From contig NZ_JAIMJB010000009.1 of NCBI RefSeq assembly GCF_021295345.1, forward strand, positions 1-64,000: DNA of 64,000 nt, written 5' to 3'. Below, in pieces: positions 1 to 9,292 of the stretch (its first letter is position 1; every line of letters starts with the position of its first letter). A program made the position numbers and the translations under genes. The notes below the pieces were generated by a model, which was not told the origin of the DNA, searched no databases, and was given only the letters and a program-made list of their open reading frames with translations. Origin of the DNA: Motilimonas eburnea. Lineage in GTDB: Bacteria; Pseudomonadota; Gammaproteobacteria; Enterobacterales; CBDFNC01.

Positions 1-135
1 CTGAAAATACAGTTAGTTCAACTTAAAATATGATTTTCTTGGAAAATGAAAGATTAGCTCATAAAAGATCCATGGTGAATAAATTACCAACAATTAGACC
101 TTACAATTAATGTTAGATCTCGCCCTGGTGCCTAA

Positions 136-753
136 CTAAGAACGCATAAAGTAAGAAACGTAGATCAAGTTAGTTATGCCGAGAAGCTGAAATAGTGCCC
201 CAGCATATCCATAGATAAGGGCAGTGATATGACGTTTGATATTAAATGCAATAATTATGTTGCTGATAACAAATGTTAAGACTAAAAAAAGTCCAAATCC
301 TTGAGATAAATCGGTTTGAAGAAAGAAAAATGGTAAAAAAAATGACAGCGAGGTTAATACTGACAGAGCGCAAGTGCATATCACCCTTTTTTCCTTCGTT
401 CGACCAAAAGTGCCATTGAGTAATACGCATAAATAAAATAACCCTAGGAAAGTGTATAGGGGGCTGAGAATTATAACTAATAGGTACCCCAAAAAATAAT
501 CCCATGCAAGGTCATAGAAAAGGGTCAAATAAAGAAAAGCGACACTAAATTGCAGCCAAATGGATAAGATAAGCCAAAACGGGTGCTCGATGTCATTAAA
601 AAACCATTTGATCCCGTCTAAGATTTTTCGAATCACCCAAGAGGTGGGATAGCTAAATGGGGTGTGAAGATTCAAACCTATGCCATCGGGTATCTGCTTG
701 TGGCAATCTTCATAGACTTTATTAGAGCCGCACCAGCAGCGGTATCCCTTCAT
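136..753 (-). CDS. SEC-C motif membrane protein
   Basis: A 205-residue protein of unknown role. Its N-terminus carries a zinc-binding SEC-C type motif, Cys6-x-Cys8-x8-Cys17-His18 (CWCGSNKVYEDCH), the motif known from the SecA tail and many small proteins. From about residue 58 onward the chain is hydrophobic, with roughly five predicted membrane segments separated by short basic loops. SEC-C domains usually sit on soluble proteins, so a SEC-C head on a multi-pass membrane protein is uncommon. It stands alone, divergent from the downstream acetyltransferase gene and about 50 bases from it. The start ATG directly precedes the motif. The function cannot be named; the motif would face the cytoplasm if it binds zinc. 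Confidence 0.75.
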   Translation of the reverse strand: MKGYRCWCGSNKVYEDCHKQIPDGIGLNLHTPFSYPTSWVIRKILDGIKWFFNDIEHPFWLILSIWLQFSVAFLYLTLFYDLAWDYFLGYLLVIILSPLYTFLGLFYLCVLLNGTFGRTKEKRVICTCALSVLTSLSFFLPFFFLQTDLSQGFGLFLVLTFVISNIIIAFNIKRHITALIYGYAGALFQLLGITNLIYVSYFMRS

Positions 754-805
754 TTTATTGTGCTCATTGTAGATAAGGTGAGAAGGGGCTTATTGGACAT
801 GAACA

Positions 806-1273
806 ATGCAAAATAATCAAGTTTATATCAAATCGCGCGGCGTTGACGATGCCGATGTTATTGCCTTATCAAAGCAGTGCTTTGCTGAGCTTCGCCAGAT
901 ATACCGGCCAACGCAGCAAGCCAAGCAGAATAAAGCGGCTAGCTCGAGGGAATGGACTTGTTTTGGTTATCATAAGGATGGCCAGTTAGTTGGGGTGATT
1001 GAAACTCTGTGTCTGGATGGTGAAATTCATATTCGTGGCTTAGGGGTGGCAAGGGAGGCTCGGCGACAGGGCGTGGCAAGAAGTTTAGTTGATTTCGTTA
1101 CTAGCCATTATGTTAATGCTCACCTTGCTAGCTTATGGTGCGTTGAGCAAACCGGAAATACAGCCGTATTTCAAGCGCTTGGATTTAGGGCAGTGCAGTG
1201 GGTTGAGTCTGAGCTTTGTATCTTGGTAGAGGGTTCAAAAGCAACAGAAATACAGCTGACATTAGCACTTTGA
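806..1273 (+). CDS. GNAT family N-acetyltransferase
   Basis: A 155-residue single-domain GNAT acetyltransferase that would transfer an acetyl group from acetyl-CoA to an amine on an unknown substrate in the cytosol. The acetyl-CoA binding motif A is clear around residues 75-95 (IRGLGVAREARRQGVARSL: beta strand 4, then the R/Q-x-x-G-x-A loop and helix). Motif B follows, with Asn and the ALGF turn near residues 118-128. Length is normal for the family. It is a monocistronic gene; its 3' end is followed by a cluster of palindromic repeats. The substrate cannot be read from the sequence. Confidence 0.85.
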   Translation: MQNNQVYIKSRGVDDADVIALSKQCFAELRQIYRPTQQAKQNKAASSREWTCFGYHKDGQLVGVIETLCLDGEIHIRGLGVAREARRQGVARSLVDFVTSHYVNAHLASLWCVEQTGNTAVFQALGFRAVQWVESELCILVEGSKATEIQLTLAL

Positions 1274-1282
1274 AGCGCTTCT

Positions 1283-1411
1283 TCGCGGTTTAAAAACCGC
1301 TCCCACATAAAGCAGAGCTCCCACTGGAATGAAACATCGGTGGGAGGCGAGCTTGCTCGGCGAATTTTGGTGAGACAGTGTGTGATGGCAGGTTTAAAAA
1401 CTGCTCCCACA
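1283..1411. repeat. cluster of REP-like palindromes
   Basis: Three short palindromic units stand between the acetyltransferase and cti. The first, at 1285-1306, has a GCGGTTT/AAACCGC stem followed by CTCCCAC. The second, at about 1340-1366, begins with TGGGAGGCGAGCTTGCTCGG. The third, at about 1388-1411, has GCAGGTTTAAAAACTGC followed by CTCCCAC. The GTGGGAG/CTCCCAC edges and GCGAGC-type stems recur at 25.8 kb, and the GTTTAAAAAC unit recurs at 48.77 kb. They resemble REP/BIME elements. They may also serve as a transcription-end structure for the two convergent genes. Confidence 0.65.
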
Positions 1412-1432
1412 GAAAACCGCTCCGACAAGCAC

Positions 1433-3796
1433 CTAACGATTCTCAAGGCGATTGTAATCCAGTAACCCTGCAGCGATGGGATCATCAAGGTGCATTTGCT
1501 TCAGTACACGGTCGCTAAAGCGCCAAAAGTCTGGCTCGGAGCGCCTGATACCAAAGTTATCCAGCCATTGGCTGTAATCATCCGCTGATGAGATGGCCTG
1601 CAATTGTTCTACTAAAGCAGGAAGCTGCTCGTTATCAGCTTGGATAAACACATTGGGGTAATCACCAATCACGCCGCGCACCACGGTTAAGGTGTCTTCT
1701 TCGGGTAAGCGATTACTGGCATCGCGTAGCAAACTTGACATATTGCTGTAAGCCGAATTTTTCAACAAGGTATATAAACGGGTTTCATCACCTTGTTGCA
1801 CCGCCAATAGGGTGACTTCAGCGAGTTGATTAACGGCGATGCTGGGGATGTGCTGCAAACGTGACAAGGCAGAGGTTTCGGCCACAGGCTCGCCAGCCAT
1901 ACCGAGTTGATACGTATTGGTTAATGACTCACCTAGGCGCTGGTGGAGTAAATCATAAAGCTCCAGTTTTGGGTCTTGGCTTTGATAGACGATGGCGCTT
2001 GGTGCTTTAAATTGGCTCTGTTCACTATTTAAGTAATTGCGAATATCGCGCCCTGCATTGCGATACCAAAAGTCACGCTCGTTTTTACGCGCTTCAGGTG
2101 GCAATAGTGCAAGGAAGTTAAATTCGCTTTCTAAACGTAGAAAGTCCATATAAAGACGGGTATTGAGTTGATGGCCGACATTGCCATAAATATCAAAACC
2201 GGCGACCAGTAAATAATGGATCCGCTCTAAGATCGGATAATCAATTAGCCATGCTGTTTTGGGGGGGTGGCCCACGAGCCCTTTTACCACGGAAGCATTG
2301 TCAAAATGGCGAAACACGGTTAAGGCGGCATTGGGATTGCTTTGTTCACCATCCCATACCAAATTGAGATTTAACTGGTAGCCGCCGGCAAACGCCTGAT
2401 CTAACGCTCGTTGTTTGGCTTTGAGATACTGTTTTTGTGCCCGCGAGTAACTCACCCAGTTGGTTAAGATGCCGGCATTGCTGGCCGATTCAGCGGGGAT
2501 GCGTAGATGCTCTTTTTGCTGGGCTAAAAAAGCACTTAGCCCTTCACTTTGTTCCCAATCCCCTTCAGAAAAGAACACCCAAAAATGATCGTTAATCACA
2601 TTAAGGGCCATTTGACCACGGCATACCGGCCCTTTGATAAAGGCCATAATGGTGTTTTGCGCTGTCATGCGCATAAAGTGATATCGGGCGGCAACGGGCA
2701 GTTGTTCAAAGGCGATAAAGGGATTAGCCGCCACATCAGCAGCGTAACTTGGCAATTTGGTCACGCGATAATCGGTGCGGTAGAACAAATTATTCAGCTG
2801 CGTCATCCGCTCATTGGACAAAGCGTAGGGCATATGGGTTTTAGCCAAGATCGTCTCACGCTCTTGTTGCAGCCGGTAGTAAACCCGTTCGACTTGCGGG
2901 TCGTCATAGGGGCGCAAGGTGCTGATGCGTTTTATGGCTTGCCCCGGCGGGGTAGATGAGCGCACTAAGGTAAAGAACAAGGGCTGGGTATCTGTGTGGG
3001 TCAGATCTGCAAAATACAGGTGCGATAGATATAAATGCTCAAAGATATAACGCGCGACAAGCTGAGATTTTAAACTGTCGCGGTTTAGCCAGCGCTCCCA
3101 CTGATCAATTTGCTGGATCACATCTTGGGGTAAATCAGGCAGTGGGGCCATTTTAGCACCGCCTTTTAACCAGTTGGTCAAGGTTTGCATTTCATTGGCG
3201 TTGATGGCCGGCAAGCCGTAGGGCATGCCAGCAAGGGGGTTATTGCGGGCAAAGGTATCGTATTGTTCAATGGCGCTGCATTCCTGTTTGCGATCCAGTG
3301 AAAAATCAAAGGCGTCGGCATGCTCACGGGTATCAATCAAAGGGTGCTGCTGTTTTAACGCCAGAGCTCGATATATCAAGCTAGCTTGTAGATTAACCGA
3401 CTCGTCTTGACGGTGTTCATTTAGCACGGGGTAAAAGCCCATTTCTCGCCACTGCGCTGTCGTATTGGCGTCTTCATATAGTCGGGTAGGTTGGGCTGCC
3501 AATAATCGGGTGCCACTGAATACACGCTCTTTGGTCATGCCGCGATCGATGGCTTCGGGTGAGGTGAACTTAAGCTGACACGGCGCATCGTAACAGCCGT
3601 GGCAAACCACACAACGTTGATTAAGTAAGGGCTGAACTTGTTGATGAAAAATGTCGGCTTCCGGCACGGAATTGGCCACCAACCGTGATTGCACTGAGCT
3701 TGGCCCATATAAATTAGCGAAGTGGCTTTTGGCGAAACTAGAACAACCTGTTAGCAATAAAGCGAGCAGTATCGTAAAAAAGACACGTAAGGGCAT
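1433..3796 (-). CDS. cti: fatty acid cis/trans isomerase (Cti)
   Basis: This 787-residue protein matches fatty acid cis/trans isomerase, which converts cis-unsaturated acyl chains of membrane phospholipids to trans forms and so stiffens the membrane under solvent, heat or osmotic stress. The N-terminus is a lipoprotein signal (hydrophobic stretch ending LLLTGC, Cys18). A c-type heme motif CVVCH lies at residues 62-66, followed by the typical GCYDAPCQLK segment. Known Cti proteins are periplasmic heme proteins of about 760-790 residues, so length fits. The gene is divergent from the nucleotidase at 4153 across a 356-base gap. The lipobox suggests membrane anchoring, whereas Pseudomonas Cti is usually described as having a cleavable signal. 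Confidence 0.92.
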   Translation of the reverse strand: MPLRVFFTILLALLLTGCSSFAKSHFANLYGPSSVQSRLVANSVPEADIFHQQVQPLLNQRCVVCHGCYDAPCQLKFTSPEAIDRGMTKERVFSGTRLLAAQPTRLYEDANTTAQWREMGFYPVLNEHRQDESVNLQASLIYRALALKQQHPLIDTREHADAFDFSLDRKQECSAIEQYDTFARNNPLAGMPYGLPAINANEMQTLTNWLKGGAKMAPLPDLPQDVIQQIDQWERWLNRDSLKSQLVARYIFEHLYLSHLYFADLTHTDTQPLFFTLVRSSTPPGQAIKRISTLRPYDDPQVERVYYRLQQERETILAKTHMPYALSNERMTQLNNLFYRTDYRVTKLPSYAADVAANPFIAFEQLPVAARYHFMRMTAQNTIMAFIKGPVCRGQMALNVINDHFWVFFSEGDWEQSEGLSAFLAQQKEHLRIPAESASNAGILTNWVSYSRAQKQYLKAKQRALDQAFAGGYQLNLNLVWDGEQSNPNAALTVFRHFDNASVVKGLVGHPPKTAWLIDYPILERIHYLLVAGFDIYGNVGHQLNTRLYMDFLRLESEFNFLALLPPEARKNERDFWYRNAGRDIRNYLNSEQSQFKAPSAIVYQSQDPKLELYDLLHQRLGESLTNTYQLGMAGEPVAETSALSRLQHIPSIAVNQLAEVTLLAVQQGDETRLYTLLKNSAYSNMSSLLRDASNRLPEEDTLTVVRGVIGDYPNVFIQADNEQLPALVEQLQAISSADDYSQWLDNFGIRRSEPDFWRFSDRVLKQMHLDDPIAAGLLDYNRLENR

Positions 3797-4152
3797 GAAA
3801 AACCTCTAAAGGATAAATATGAGCGTACGACAATGGCCTTCAGGCAACGATTAAGGGCGTTGGTCCAGTAGCACAAGTATGAATTCAATTGCGGCAAAAT
3901 AAAATTAAAGAATGCGGAAGGCAAACATGAATCAGCTTTGCTGGGACGTTTTTTGAACAACTCATTAGGTTAACACAGGAGTGGAACACGCTTGTTTTTT
4001 AAAAAAATGTGAACAAACGTATAAAAAGCTTCACATTCGAACGGCATAGTAGCCCAGTGATTGGCGCTATTGTGGTGAAAGTAACTACTATATGATTCCC
4101 TTAAGTGTGAGTCAGCTGCCAACTGCTTTTTATTACTACAAGGAAATTAAGT
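3797..4152. promoter_or_regulatory. divergent promoter region cti / nucleotidase
   Basis: 356 bases between two divergent genes must hold both promoters. Two separated half-sites resembling CRP arms are visible (TGTGA near 4009 and TCACA near 4031), but their spacing of about 22 bases does not fit a single CRP site. No convincing -35/-10 pair could be assigned by eye. Open frames across this stretch look like chance. Confidence 0.4.
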
Positions 4153-5910
4153 ATGTCGTTCAATTTTAAACATGGGCTTGTGGCTAGCGCATTATTGTTA
4201 GCATTAACTGGGTGTAACAGCGATAACAATGCAACGGATTCATCGGATGGCGAAACGCCGGTAGTGGTGGCACCGAATACCTGTGAAGGGGTGCCTTGTA
4301 CCAAATTTACCATTTTACATACTAACGACAACCACGGTCGCTTTTGGCACAACAGCAGTGGTGAATATGGTATGGCCGCTCGTAAAGCCTTGATTGACCG
4401 TTTACGCAGCGAAATTGAAGCTAACGGCAGTCAATCTTTATTGCTTTCAGGCGGTGATATCAACACGGGCGTGCCTGAATCAGATTTATTAGATGCCAAA
4501 CCTGATTTTATCGGCATGAACGCGATTGGCTATGACGCCATGGCAGTAGGTAACCACGAATTTGACAACCCATTATCGGTTTTAGATATGCAGCGTGAAT
4601 TGGCTGAGTTTCCTATGCTAGCAGCCAACATATACAAAGCAGATGGCACGCGCTATTTTGAACCCTACCAAGTTTTTGAAGTTAACGGCTTAAAAGTGGC
4701 TGTGATTGGTTTAACCACCAAAGACACGGCTAAAATAGGTAACCCCGAATTTATTAGTGAACTGACCTTTACCGATCCACAAACAGAAATTGCTAAAGTG
4801 ATAGCCGAAATTAAAGAGGCCAACGCGGCGGATTTGATTTTTGCGGCAACGCACATGGGCCACTATGTCAACGGTCAATATGGCAGTAATGCGCCGGGTG
4901 ATGTGTCATTGGCTCGTTCACTAGAGCCGGGCCTATTGAACGGTATTATTGGTGGTCACTCGCAAAATCCAGTGTGTATGGAGCCTGGCTCGGATGACTA
5001 CGCCGATTTTAAACCTGGCGGAGCCTGTGCACCCGATGAGCAAAATGGCGCGTTTATCATGCAAGCTCACGAATGGGGTAAATACGTTGGCCGAGCGGAT
5101 TTTGAAGTGATTGAAGGCGAGCTCAAGCTGGCGCGTTATGAGTTGATCCCCGTTAACTTAAAGAAAACCTTGACCGATGAAAGCGGTGAAGCACAACGTG
5201 ACGAAAAAGGGGAAAAGATCAAAGTGTTTGTGGGTGATGAGATCACGCCAGATGCCGAGCTACAAGCAACCTTACAAGCCTATCAAAACGAAGGCCAAGA
5301 AAAGTTAAATGAAGTGATAGCAACGACCGACGCACTGCTTGATGGTGAGCGTGGTAATGTGCGCTTTATGCAGACCAACCTTGGCCGTTTGATCGCAACG
5401 GCGCAAGCGCAGCAAGTCAATGCTGATATTGGGGTAATGAACTCAGGCGGTGTGCGTGCATCCATTGAAGAGGGTAATATCTCTTATCGCGACGTATTAA
5501 CCGTTCAACCATTTGGTAATACCATCACTCTAAGCACCATGACAGGTAAAGAAATCAGTGATTACTTAGGTGTGGTCGCCAGCATGCAGCGTGATTCGGG
5601 TGCTTATGCGCAAATTGTGGGCGTGAAGATGAGTGTTGACTGTGTGGCGAAAACCGTTGACATCAGCGAAATCAATGGCAAAACCTACAGTGCAACTGAT
5701 ACCTATACCTTCAGCGTACCTAGCTATAATGCGGCCGGTGGTGACGGTTATCCAACCTTAGACCCAGTGCAAAGTGGTTATGTGGATGCCGATGTGCTGT
5801 ATTCCTACTTCAAGAATAAGGGCGCGATCGTAGCGTCTGATTATGCACCAACGGGTGATATTGTTTATTTAAACTCTAACAGCCCAATGGGATGTAGCGT
5901 GACGCAATAA
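4153..5910 (+). CDS. 5'-nucleotidase / UshA-NadN family lipoprotein
   Basis: A 585-residue cell-envelope nucleotidase that would strip phosphate from extracellular nucleotides, and possibly cleave UDP-sugars or NAD. A lipobox LTGC gives Cys21 as the lipidated residue. The metallophosphoesterase domain shows the metal-binding series TNDNHGR (about residues 57-63), GGDINTG, GNHEFD, THMGH and GGHS. The C-terminal 5'-nucleotidase domain has NSGGVRAS and NAAGGDGYP, which form the substrate pocket. Lipid-anchored versions are typical of Vibrio and Shewanella, whereas E. coli UshA is soluble. UshA, NutA and NadN subfamilies cannot be separated by eye. The gene appears monocistronic. Confidence 0.88.
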   Translation: MSFNFKHGLVASALLLALTGCNSDNNATDSSDGETPVVVAPNTCEGVPCTKFTILHTNDNHGRFWHNSSGEYGMAARKALIDRLRSEIEANGSQSLLLSGGDINTGVPESDLLDAKPDFIGMNAIGYDAMAVGNHEFDNPLSVLDMQRELAEFPMLAANIYKADGTRYFEPYQVFEVNGLKVAVIGLTTKDTAKIGNPEFISELTFTDPQTEIAKVIAEIKEANAADLIFAATHMGHYVNGQYGSNAPGDVSLARSLEPGLLNGIIGGHSQNPVCMEPGSDDYADFKPGGACAPDEQNGAFIMQAHEWGKYVGRADFEVIEGELKLARYELIPVNLKKTLTDESGEAQRDEKGEKIKVFVGDEITPDAELQATLQAYQNEGQEKLNEVIATTDALLDGERGNVRFMQTNLGRLIATAQAQQVNADIGVMNSGGVRASIEEGNISYRDVLTVQPFGNTITLSTMTGKEISDYLGVVASMQRDSGAYAQIVGVKMSVDCVAKTVDISEINGKTYSATDTYTFSVPSYNAAGGDGYPTLDPVQSGYVDADVLYSYFKNKGAIVASDYAPTGDIVYLNSNSPMGCSVTQ

Positions 5911-6122
5911 TCATGATGCTAATCTAATACCGATGGCCTAACTCTGCCATTCGTTAGCAACACTTAACATAATGGCAATCGCTGCGCGTGTTTATCCCAA
6001 GCAAGGTGATTGCCGTTTTCTGAGTCAAATTTTCACCCTTTTTAGTTCATCTTCAGCAATCGAGTTAAGCAACTTCTATAATTGAACCGTTCAGATCCCT
6101 TTCGGCATGATTGAGAGTGCTT

Positions 6123-6866
6123 ATGTTAAAGTCATTATTTTTGTTTTTTACCTTGCTACTCACCAGCCCTTGTTGGGCCAATTCAAAGTTATACACCATT
6201 ATGACGGAAGATTTCTTCCCCTTTGGTTATTACGATAACCAAGGCGAACTGGTTGGCGTGGCGGTCGAAATTGTCGAGCAAATTATGCCTGCATTAGGCA
6301 TTGAACAGGAGATCCGCGTGTTGCCATGGGCAAGAGCCGTGCGCGATCTTGATTCACATGCTGATCATGTGTTGTTTGCCATGGCGCGAACGCCCGCCAG
6401 AGAAGATAAATACCAATGGGTAGGGCCGATTTTAACTGACCGTGTGGTGCTGTTTAAGCGCCGCAGTGATGAAACGGAATACACCAGCATAGCGCAGGCG
6501 AAAGCGGCGAGCTCGATTACGGTGACGCGTGATTATCCGGAACATCAATTTTTAACATCTCAGGGTTTTGACAACCTAAAAGTGGTGACATCGCCAGACA
6601 TGATGATCAGTTTTTTAATGGCTCAACGCACCCCGTTGATTGTTGGCGGTGGTGCTGTGGTGGCCGACATGGCAAAACACGCAGGTTTTAACCCTTATCA
6701 CATAGAAATGACCAATATCGAGCTGTTTAGTGTTGACCTTTACATTGCGATGTCAAAAGGCACGCCAGAGCGCGAAGTAAAACGTTGGCAGCAAGCTTTA
6801 GATGATTTTAAAGCCAAACCTGACTATCGCTCATTGTTAGTGAAATACTTTTTTATCGCTGAATAA
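6123..6866 (+). CDS. periplasmic solute-binding protein, SBP_bac_3 type
   Basis: A family-3-type (amino-acid or polar ligand) solute-binding protein of 247 residues from the ATG at 6123. A TTG at 6111 and GTG at 6117 lie in frame upstream, but the ATG gives the cleanest signal peptide (LFLFFTLLLTSPCWANS). The mature part begins with a beta strand followed by FFPFGYYDNQGELVGVAVEI, the usual ligand-pocket opening of this fold. No permease or ATPase gene is adjacent, so it is an orphan, as are the similar genes at 7544 and 58512. Orphan family-3 proteins are common in marine gammaproteobacteria; the ligand is unknown. Confidence 0.8.
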   Translation: MLKSLFLFFTLLLTSPCWANSKLYTIMTEDFFPFGYYDNQGELVGVAVEIVEQIMPALGIEQEIRVLPWARAVRDLDSHADHVLFAMARTPAREDKYQWVGPILTDRVVLFKRRSDETEYTSIAQAKAASSITVTRDYPEHQFLTSQGFDNLKVVTSPDMMISFLMAQRTPLIVGGGAVVADMAKHAGFNPYHIEMTNIELFSVDLYIAMSKGTPEREVKRWQQALDDFKAKPDYRSLLVKYFFIAE

Positions 6867-6952
6867 GGCTTCACTGATCTTGGCCGTTAGGTTGCGTATT
6901 ATATGGCACTGATGCACTATGATATCTTTTTATTATCAAAGGGTAAGCATTT

Positions 6953-7519
6953 ATGGCAGCAACACTGATCTCACCAAGGTTAATACTCAGGCAGTGGCAA
7001 CACAGTGATCTTGCGCCATTTGCTAACATGAGCGGTGATCCTGAGGTGATGCGCTATTTTCCCTGCTGCTTAGATCGTGAGCAAAGTGATGCCTTAGCTG
7101 AAAAAGCACGTGGTTTAATTGAGCAAAACGGCTGGGGTTTTTGGGCGGTTGAGCTAAAGCAAACGGGTGAGTTTATCGGCTTGGTGGGACTGCACCAGCA
7201 AACAGAGGGATTTCCTAATGCCCCTTTTATTGAGGTCGGCTGGCGTATTGCAAGGCCCCATTGGCGTAAAGGTTATGCCAGTGAAGCTGCTCGAGCGGCC
7301 ATCGATTTTGCCTTTGAACACTTAGCTCAGCCAAAGATCTTTGCGTTTACTGCCTTAACCAATCATCCTTCGCAGCAGGTGATGCTTAACTTGGGCATGT
7401 CCAATACAGGGCAAGATTTTATGCATCCGAAAATGGCGCCCGATCATCCATTAGCACCCCATTGTCTGTACGTCATCGAAAAAGAGGCTTGGCTCGCCAA
7501 GGCAAACAGATCCTGTTAA
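6953..7519 (+). CDS. GNAT acetyltransferase, RimJ/RimL type
   Basis: A 188-residue acetyltransferase of the RimJ/RimL subgroup, which acetylates protein N-termini or small amines. The opening ISPRLILRQWQHSDL and the segment GDPEVMRYF are characteristic of this subgroup. Motif A is EVGWRIARPHWRKGYASEA, about residues 103-121, containing the acetyl-CoA loop. It ends with the usual NHPSQQVMLNLGM segment. Start ATG is preceded by a purine-rich AAAGGG. It is independent of its neighbours; the substrate is unknown. Confidence 0.88.
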   Translation: MAATLISPRLILRQWQHSDLAPFANMSGDPEVMRYFPCCLDREQSDALAEKARGLIEQNGWGFWAVELKQTGEFIGLVGLHQQTEGFPNAPFIEVGWRIARPHWRKGYASEAARAAIDFAFEHLAQPKIFAFTALTNHPSQQVMLNLGMSNTGQDFMHPKMAPDHPLAPHCLYVIEKEAWLAKANRSC

Positions 7520-7543
7520 TCCATGGCATGCTTTGGTGGGTCA

Positions 7544-8332
7544 TTATTGTTTTAACATGGCTTCCTGCGCTTTACTTTCTGGGGTGGTAAAGTCTTGGTG
7601 TAATGGTGGAAGTCCATGAAGCTTAAATATGGCATCCATTTCACCTGATTTTCGCATATTAAAAAAAGCGGCATTGATTTGTTCATAAAACTCAGCTGCC
7701 GGTGAGTTAATCGGAATCGAGCTATATCGCCCAGCGAGAAGCGTGATACGAAAATCCGCAAGCGTTGCCCCAGGAATGGCAAGCAGGCGTTCCTTAAATT
7801 CAATATTGTCAGAAAGTACGATAGCCAGATCGACCCGACCAATTTCAAGCATTTGAAGAAGCTGTTCATAGGAATTCACGGATAACTTAAGTAAGTTATT
7901 CGCATCATTGTAGAGGGGGGCATAAAAACTACCACGTCGTTGCCCAATCACATGGCCTTGTAAATCTGAGAAGTGTTGGACTTTAATTTGCTTTCCGGGC
8001 GCCACAACAAACAAGACTTCGCGCTTTCGATATCCCATCAAAATAGGGAGAAGAAATTTGGCGCGCTCTTCATTCATCGAATGGCGAGGCAAAAAGTCGA
8101 CTAATCCGTGTTCTGCCATTTTCTGGGTACGCTTCCAAGGCACCACTGTCCATTTTACGGTATGGCCTGCGATAGCTAAGGCCTGAACAATGGCGTCGTG
8201 GACCGGGCCACTCACTGTCTGGCTCTCCACTATCATGGCGGGAGGACGGCTCCTAAAATGGCCATTAAGCTCATAGGCGGAAACTGACATTGCAATCGCA
8301 TAGAACCCTAATATGATGATAAAATTTCGCAA
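7544..8332 (-). CDS. periplasmic solute-binding protein, SBP_bac_3-like
   Basis: A 262-residue secreted protein with a signal peptide (about residues 1-19, ending SVSA). It resembles the divergent family-3 solute-binding proteins found as orphans in Shewanella and Vibrio. Visible family features are the VHDAIVQALAIAGHTVKWTV segment (helix 1 and strand 2) and a VDLAIVLSDN stretch in the second lobe. No transporter genes are nearby. The C-terminal 20 residues are polar and probably disordered. Ligand and role are unknown. Confidence 0.7.
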   Translation of the reverse strand: MRNFIIILGFYAIAMSVSAYELNGHFRSRPPAMIVESQTVSGPVHDAIVQALAIAGHTVKWTVVPWKRTQKMAEHGLVDFLPRHSMNEERAKFLLPILMGYRKREVLFVVAPGKQIKVQHFSDLQGHVIGQRRGSFYAPLYNDANNLLKLSVNSYEQLLQMLEIGRVDLAIVLSDNIEFKERLLAIPGATLADFRITLLAGRYSSIPINSPAAEFYEQINAAFFNMRKSGEMDAIFKLHGLPPLHQDFTTPESKAQEAMLKQ

Positions 8333-8421
8333 GATTTATCTCCTTCGATGACAGTGCTTGTTAAGGAGAATGGCCCCAAGCATTCGAAGTTAGCAACACG
8401 TTATTCAATTCTAGTTTAAGA

Positions 8422-9177
8422 TTGGCAAAGGATGGGGGTGAAATATCATTTGCCTTTGCAAGGCGTCAATTGCTAAAGGTGAGTGAGCAAGATAAAATTA
8501 AGCCTTTACCTTGTTGGTTGCCAGTGACAGCGCTATTACCTAAATACTTTATTCTTGGTTTGCCCAGAACCGCCACGACGAGCGTCTGTCTCGCTACCTT
8601 ATCTTTAGGTTTTCGAACCGCTCATACTGCTTATGTCAACCGGGCATTTGAACACGCTAACGTGATCGCCGATACCCCCGTTTTTGCTGATTACGCCCAG
8701 TTAGATACACACTTCCCTGGGGCTAAGTTTATTTATTTAAACCGCGCACGCGAGACGTGGATACCCTCGATTAGGCAGTTATTACTGCGCATGTTTGACA
8801 ATTTGACCAGTGAAAGTGGTGGTTTCAATCCTGTGATCAAACGCTGTTATCATGAAATATTTGCCCCCATTGAGCGTGAAACCATTATGTGCGACGAGCA
8901 CTTATGGCACTGTTATCTAAGGCATCAACAACAAGTGCTTAACTATTTTAGTGAACGTCCAGAAGACCTGTTAATGATTGAAGTGGGTCAACCGGGTAGT
9001 TATCAAGCCCTTTACGACTTTATGAGACCCTGTCATGCCGCGGATCGAGCGGGTGATTTTGTTAGGGTTAATCAAGGTGGCAAGGTAACCGCTTGGAAGC
9101 AAATTAAGCACCCATTGAAAGTAGAATCGACCCATCAAGGTCGCGTAGAAACCTTGTTTTATCAAAAGGGGCGCTAG
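8422..9177 (+). CDS. sulfotransferase-family P-loop protein
   Basis: The protein contains ILGLPRTATTSVCLATLSLGF, the 5'-phosphosulfate (PAPS) binding loop of sulfotransferase-family proteins, at about residues 47-67. A FIYLNRARETWIPSIRQ stretch follows, like the 3'-phosphate binding strand and helix of that fold. The reaction would be sulfate transfer from PAPS, but bacterial members of this group are mostly uncharacterised. No ATG lies in frame near the start; the longest form begins with TTG at 8422, and a GTG about 20 codons later is an alternative, so the N-terminus is uncertain. The gene stands alone between a solute-binding protein and miaE. Confidence 0.65.
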   Translation: MAKDGGEISFAFARRQLLKVSEQDKIKPLPCWLPVTALLPKYFILGLPRTATTSVCLATLSLGFRTAHTAYVNRAFEHANVIADTPVFADYAQLDTHFPGAKFIYLNRARETWIPSIRQLLLRMFDNLTSESGGFNPVIKRCYHEIFAPIERETIMCDEHLWHCYLRHQQQVLNYFSERPEDLLMIEVGQPGSYQALYDFMRPCHAADRAGDFVRVNQGGKVTAWKQIKHPLKVESTHQGRVETLFYQKGR

Positions 9178-9292
9178 ATCGGGCCCTCAATTAAAGGTAT
9201 TCGTGCGCAAACAGACTAACAGAGTCAGGCAAGGTTGCCTTAGGTCCACCTAGCCAGTTAAAATCTCGCTTTTTTAAGCCACTGGCCTTTCT

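Noticed and set aside
1-135. Search for a gene at the left edge
   Set aside because: AT-rich sequence without a coding frame; a GTTAG/CTAAC pair at about 112-136 has no T-run and no recognised role.
4009-4036. Apparent CRP site upstream of the nucleotidase gene
   Set aside because: TGTGA and TCACA are about 22 bases apart, too far for a single CRP site.
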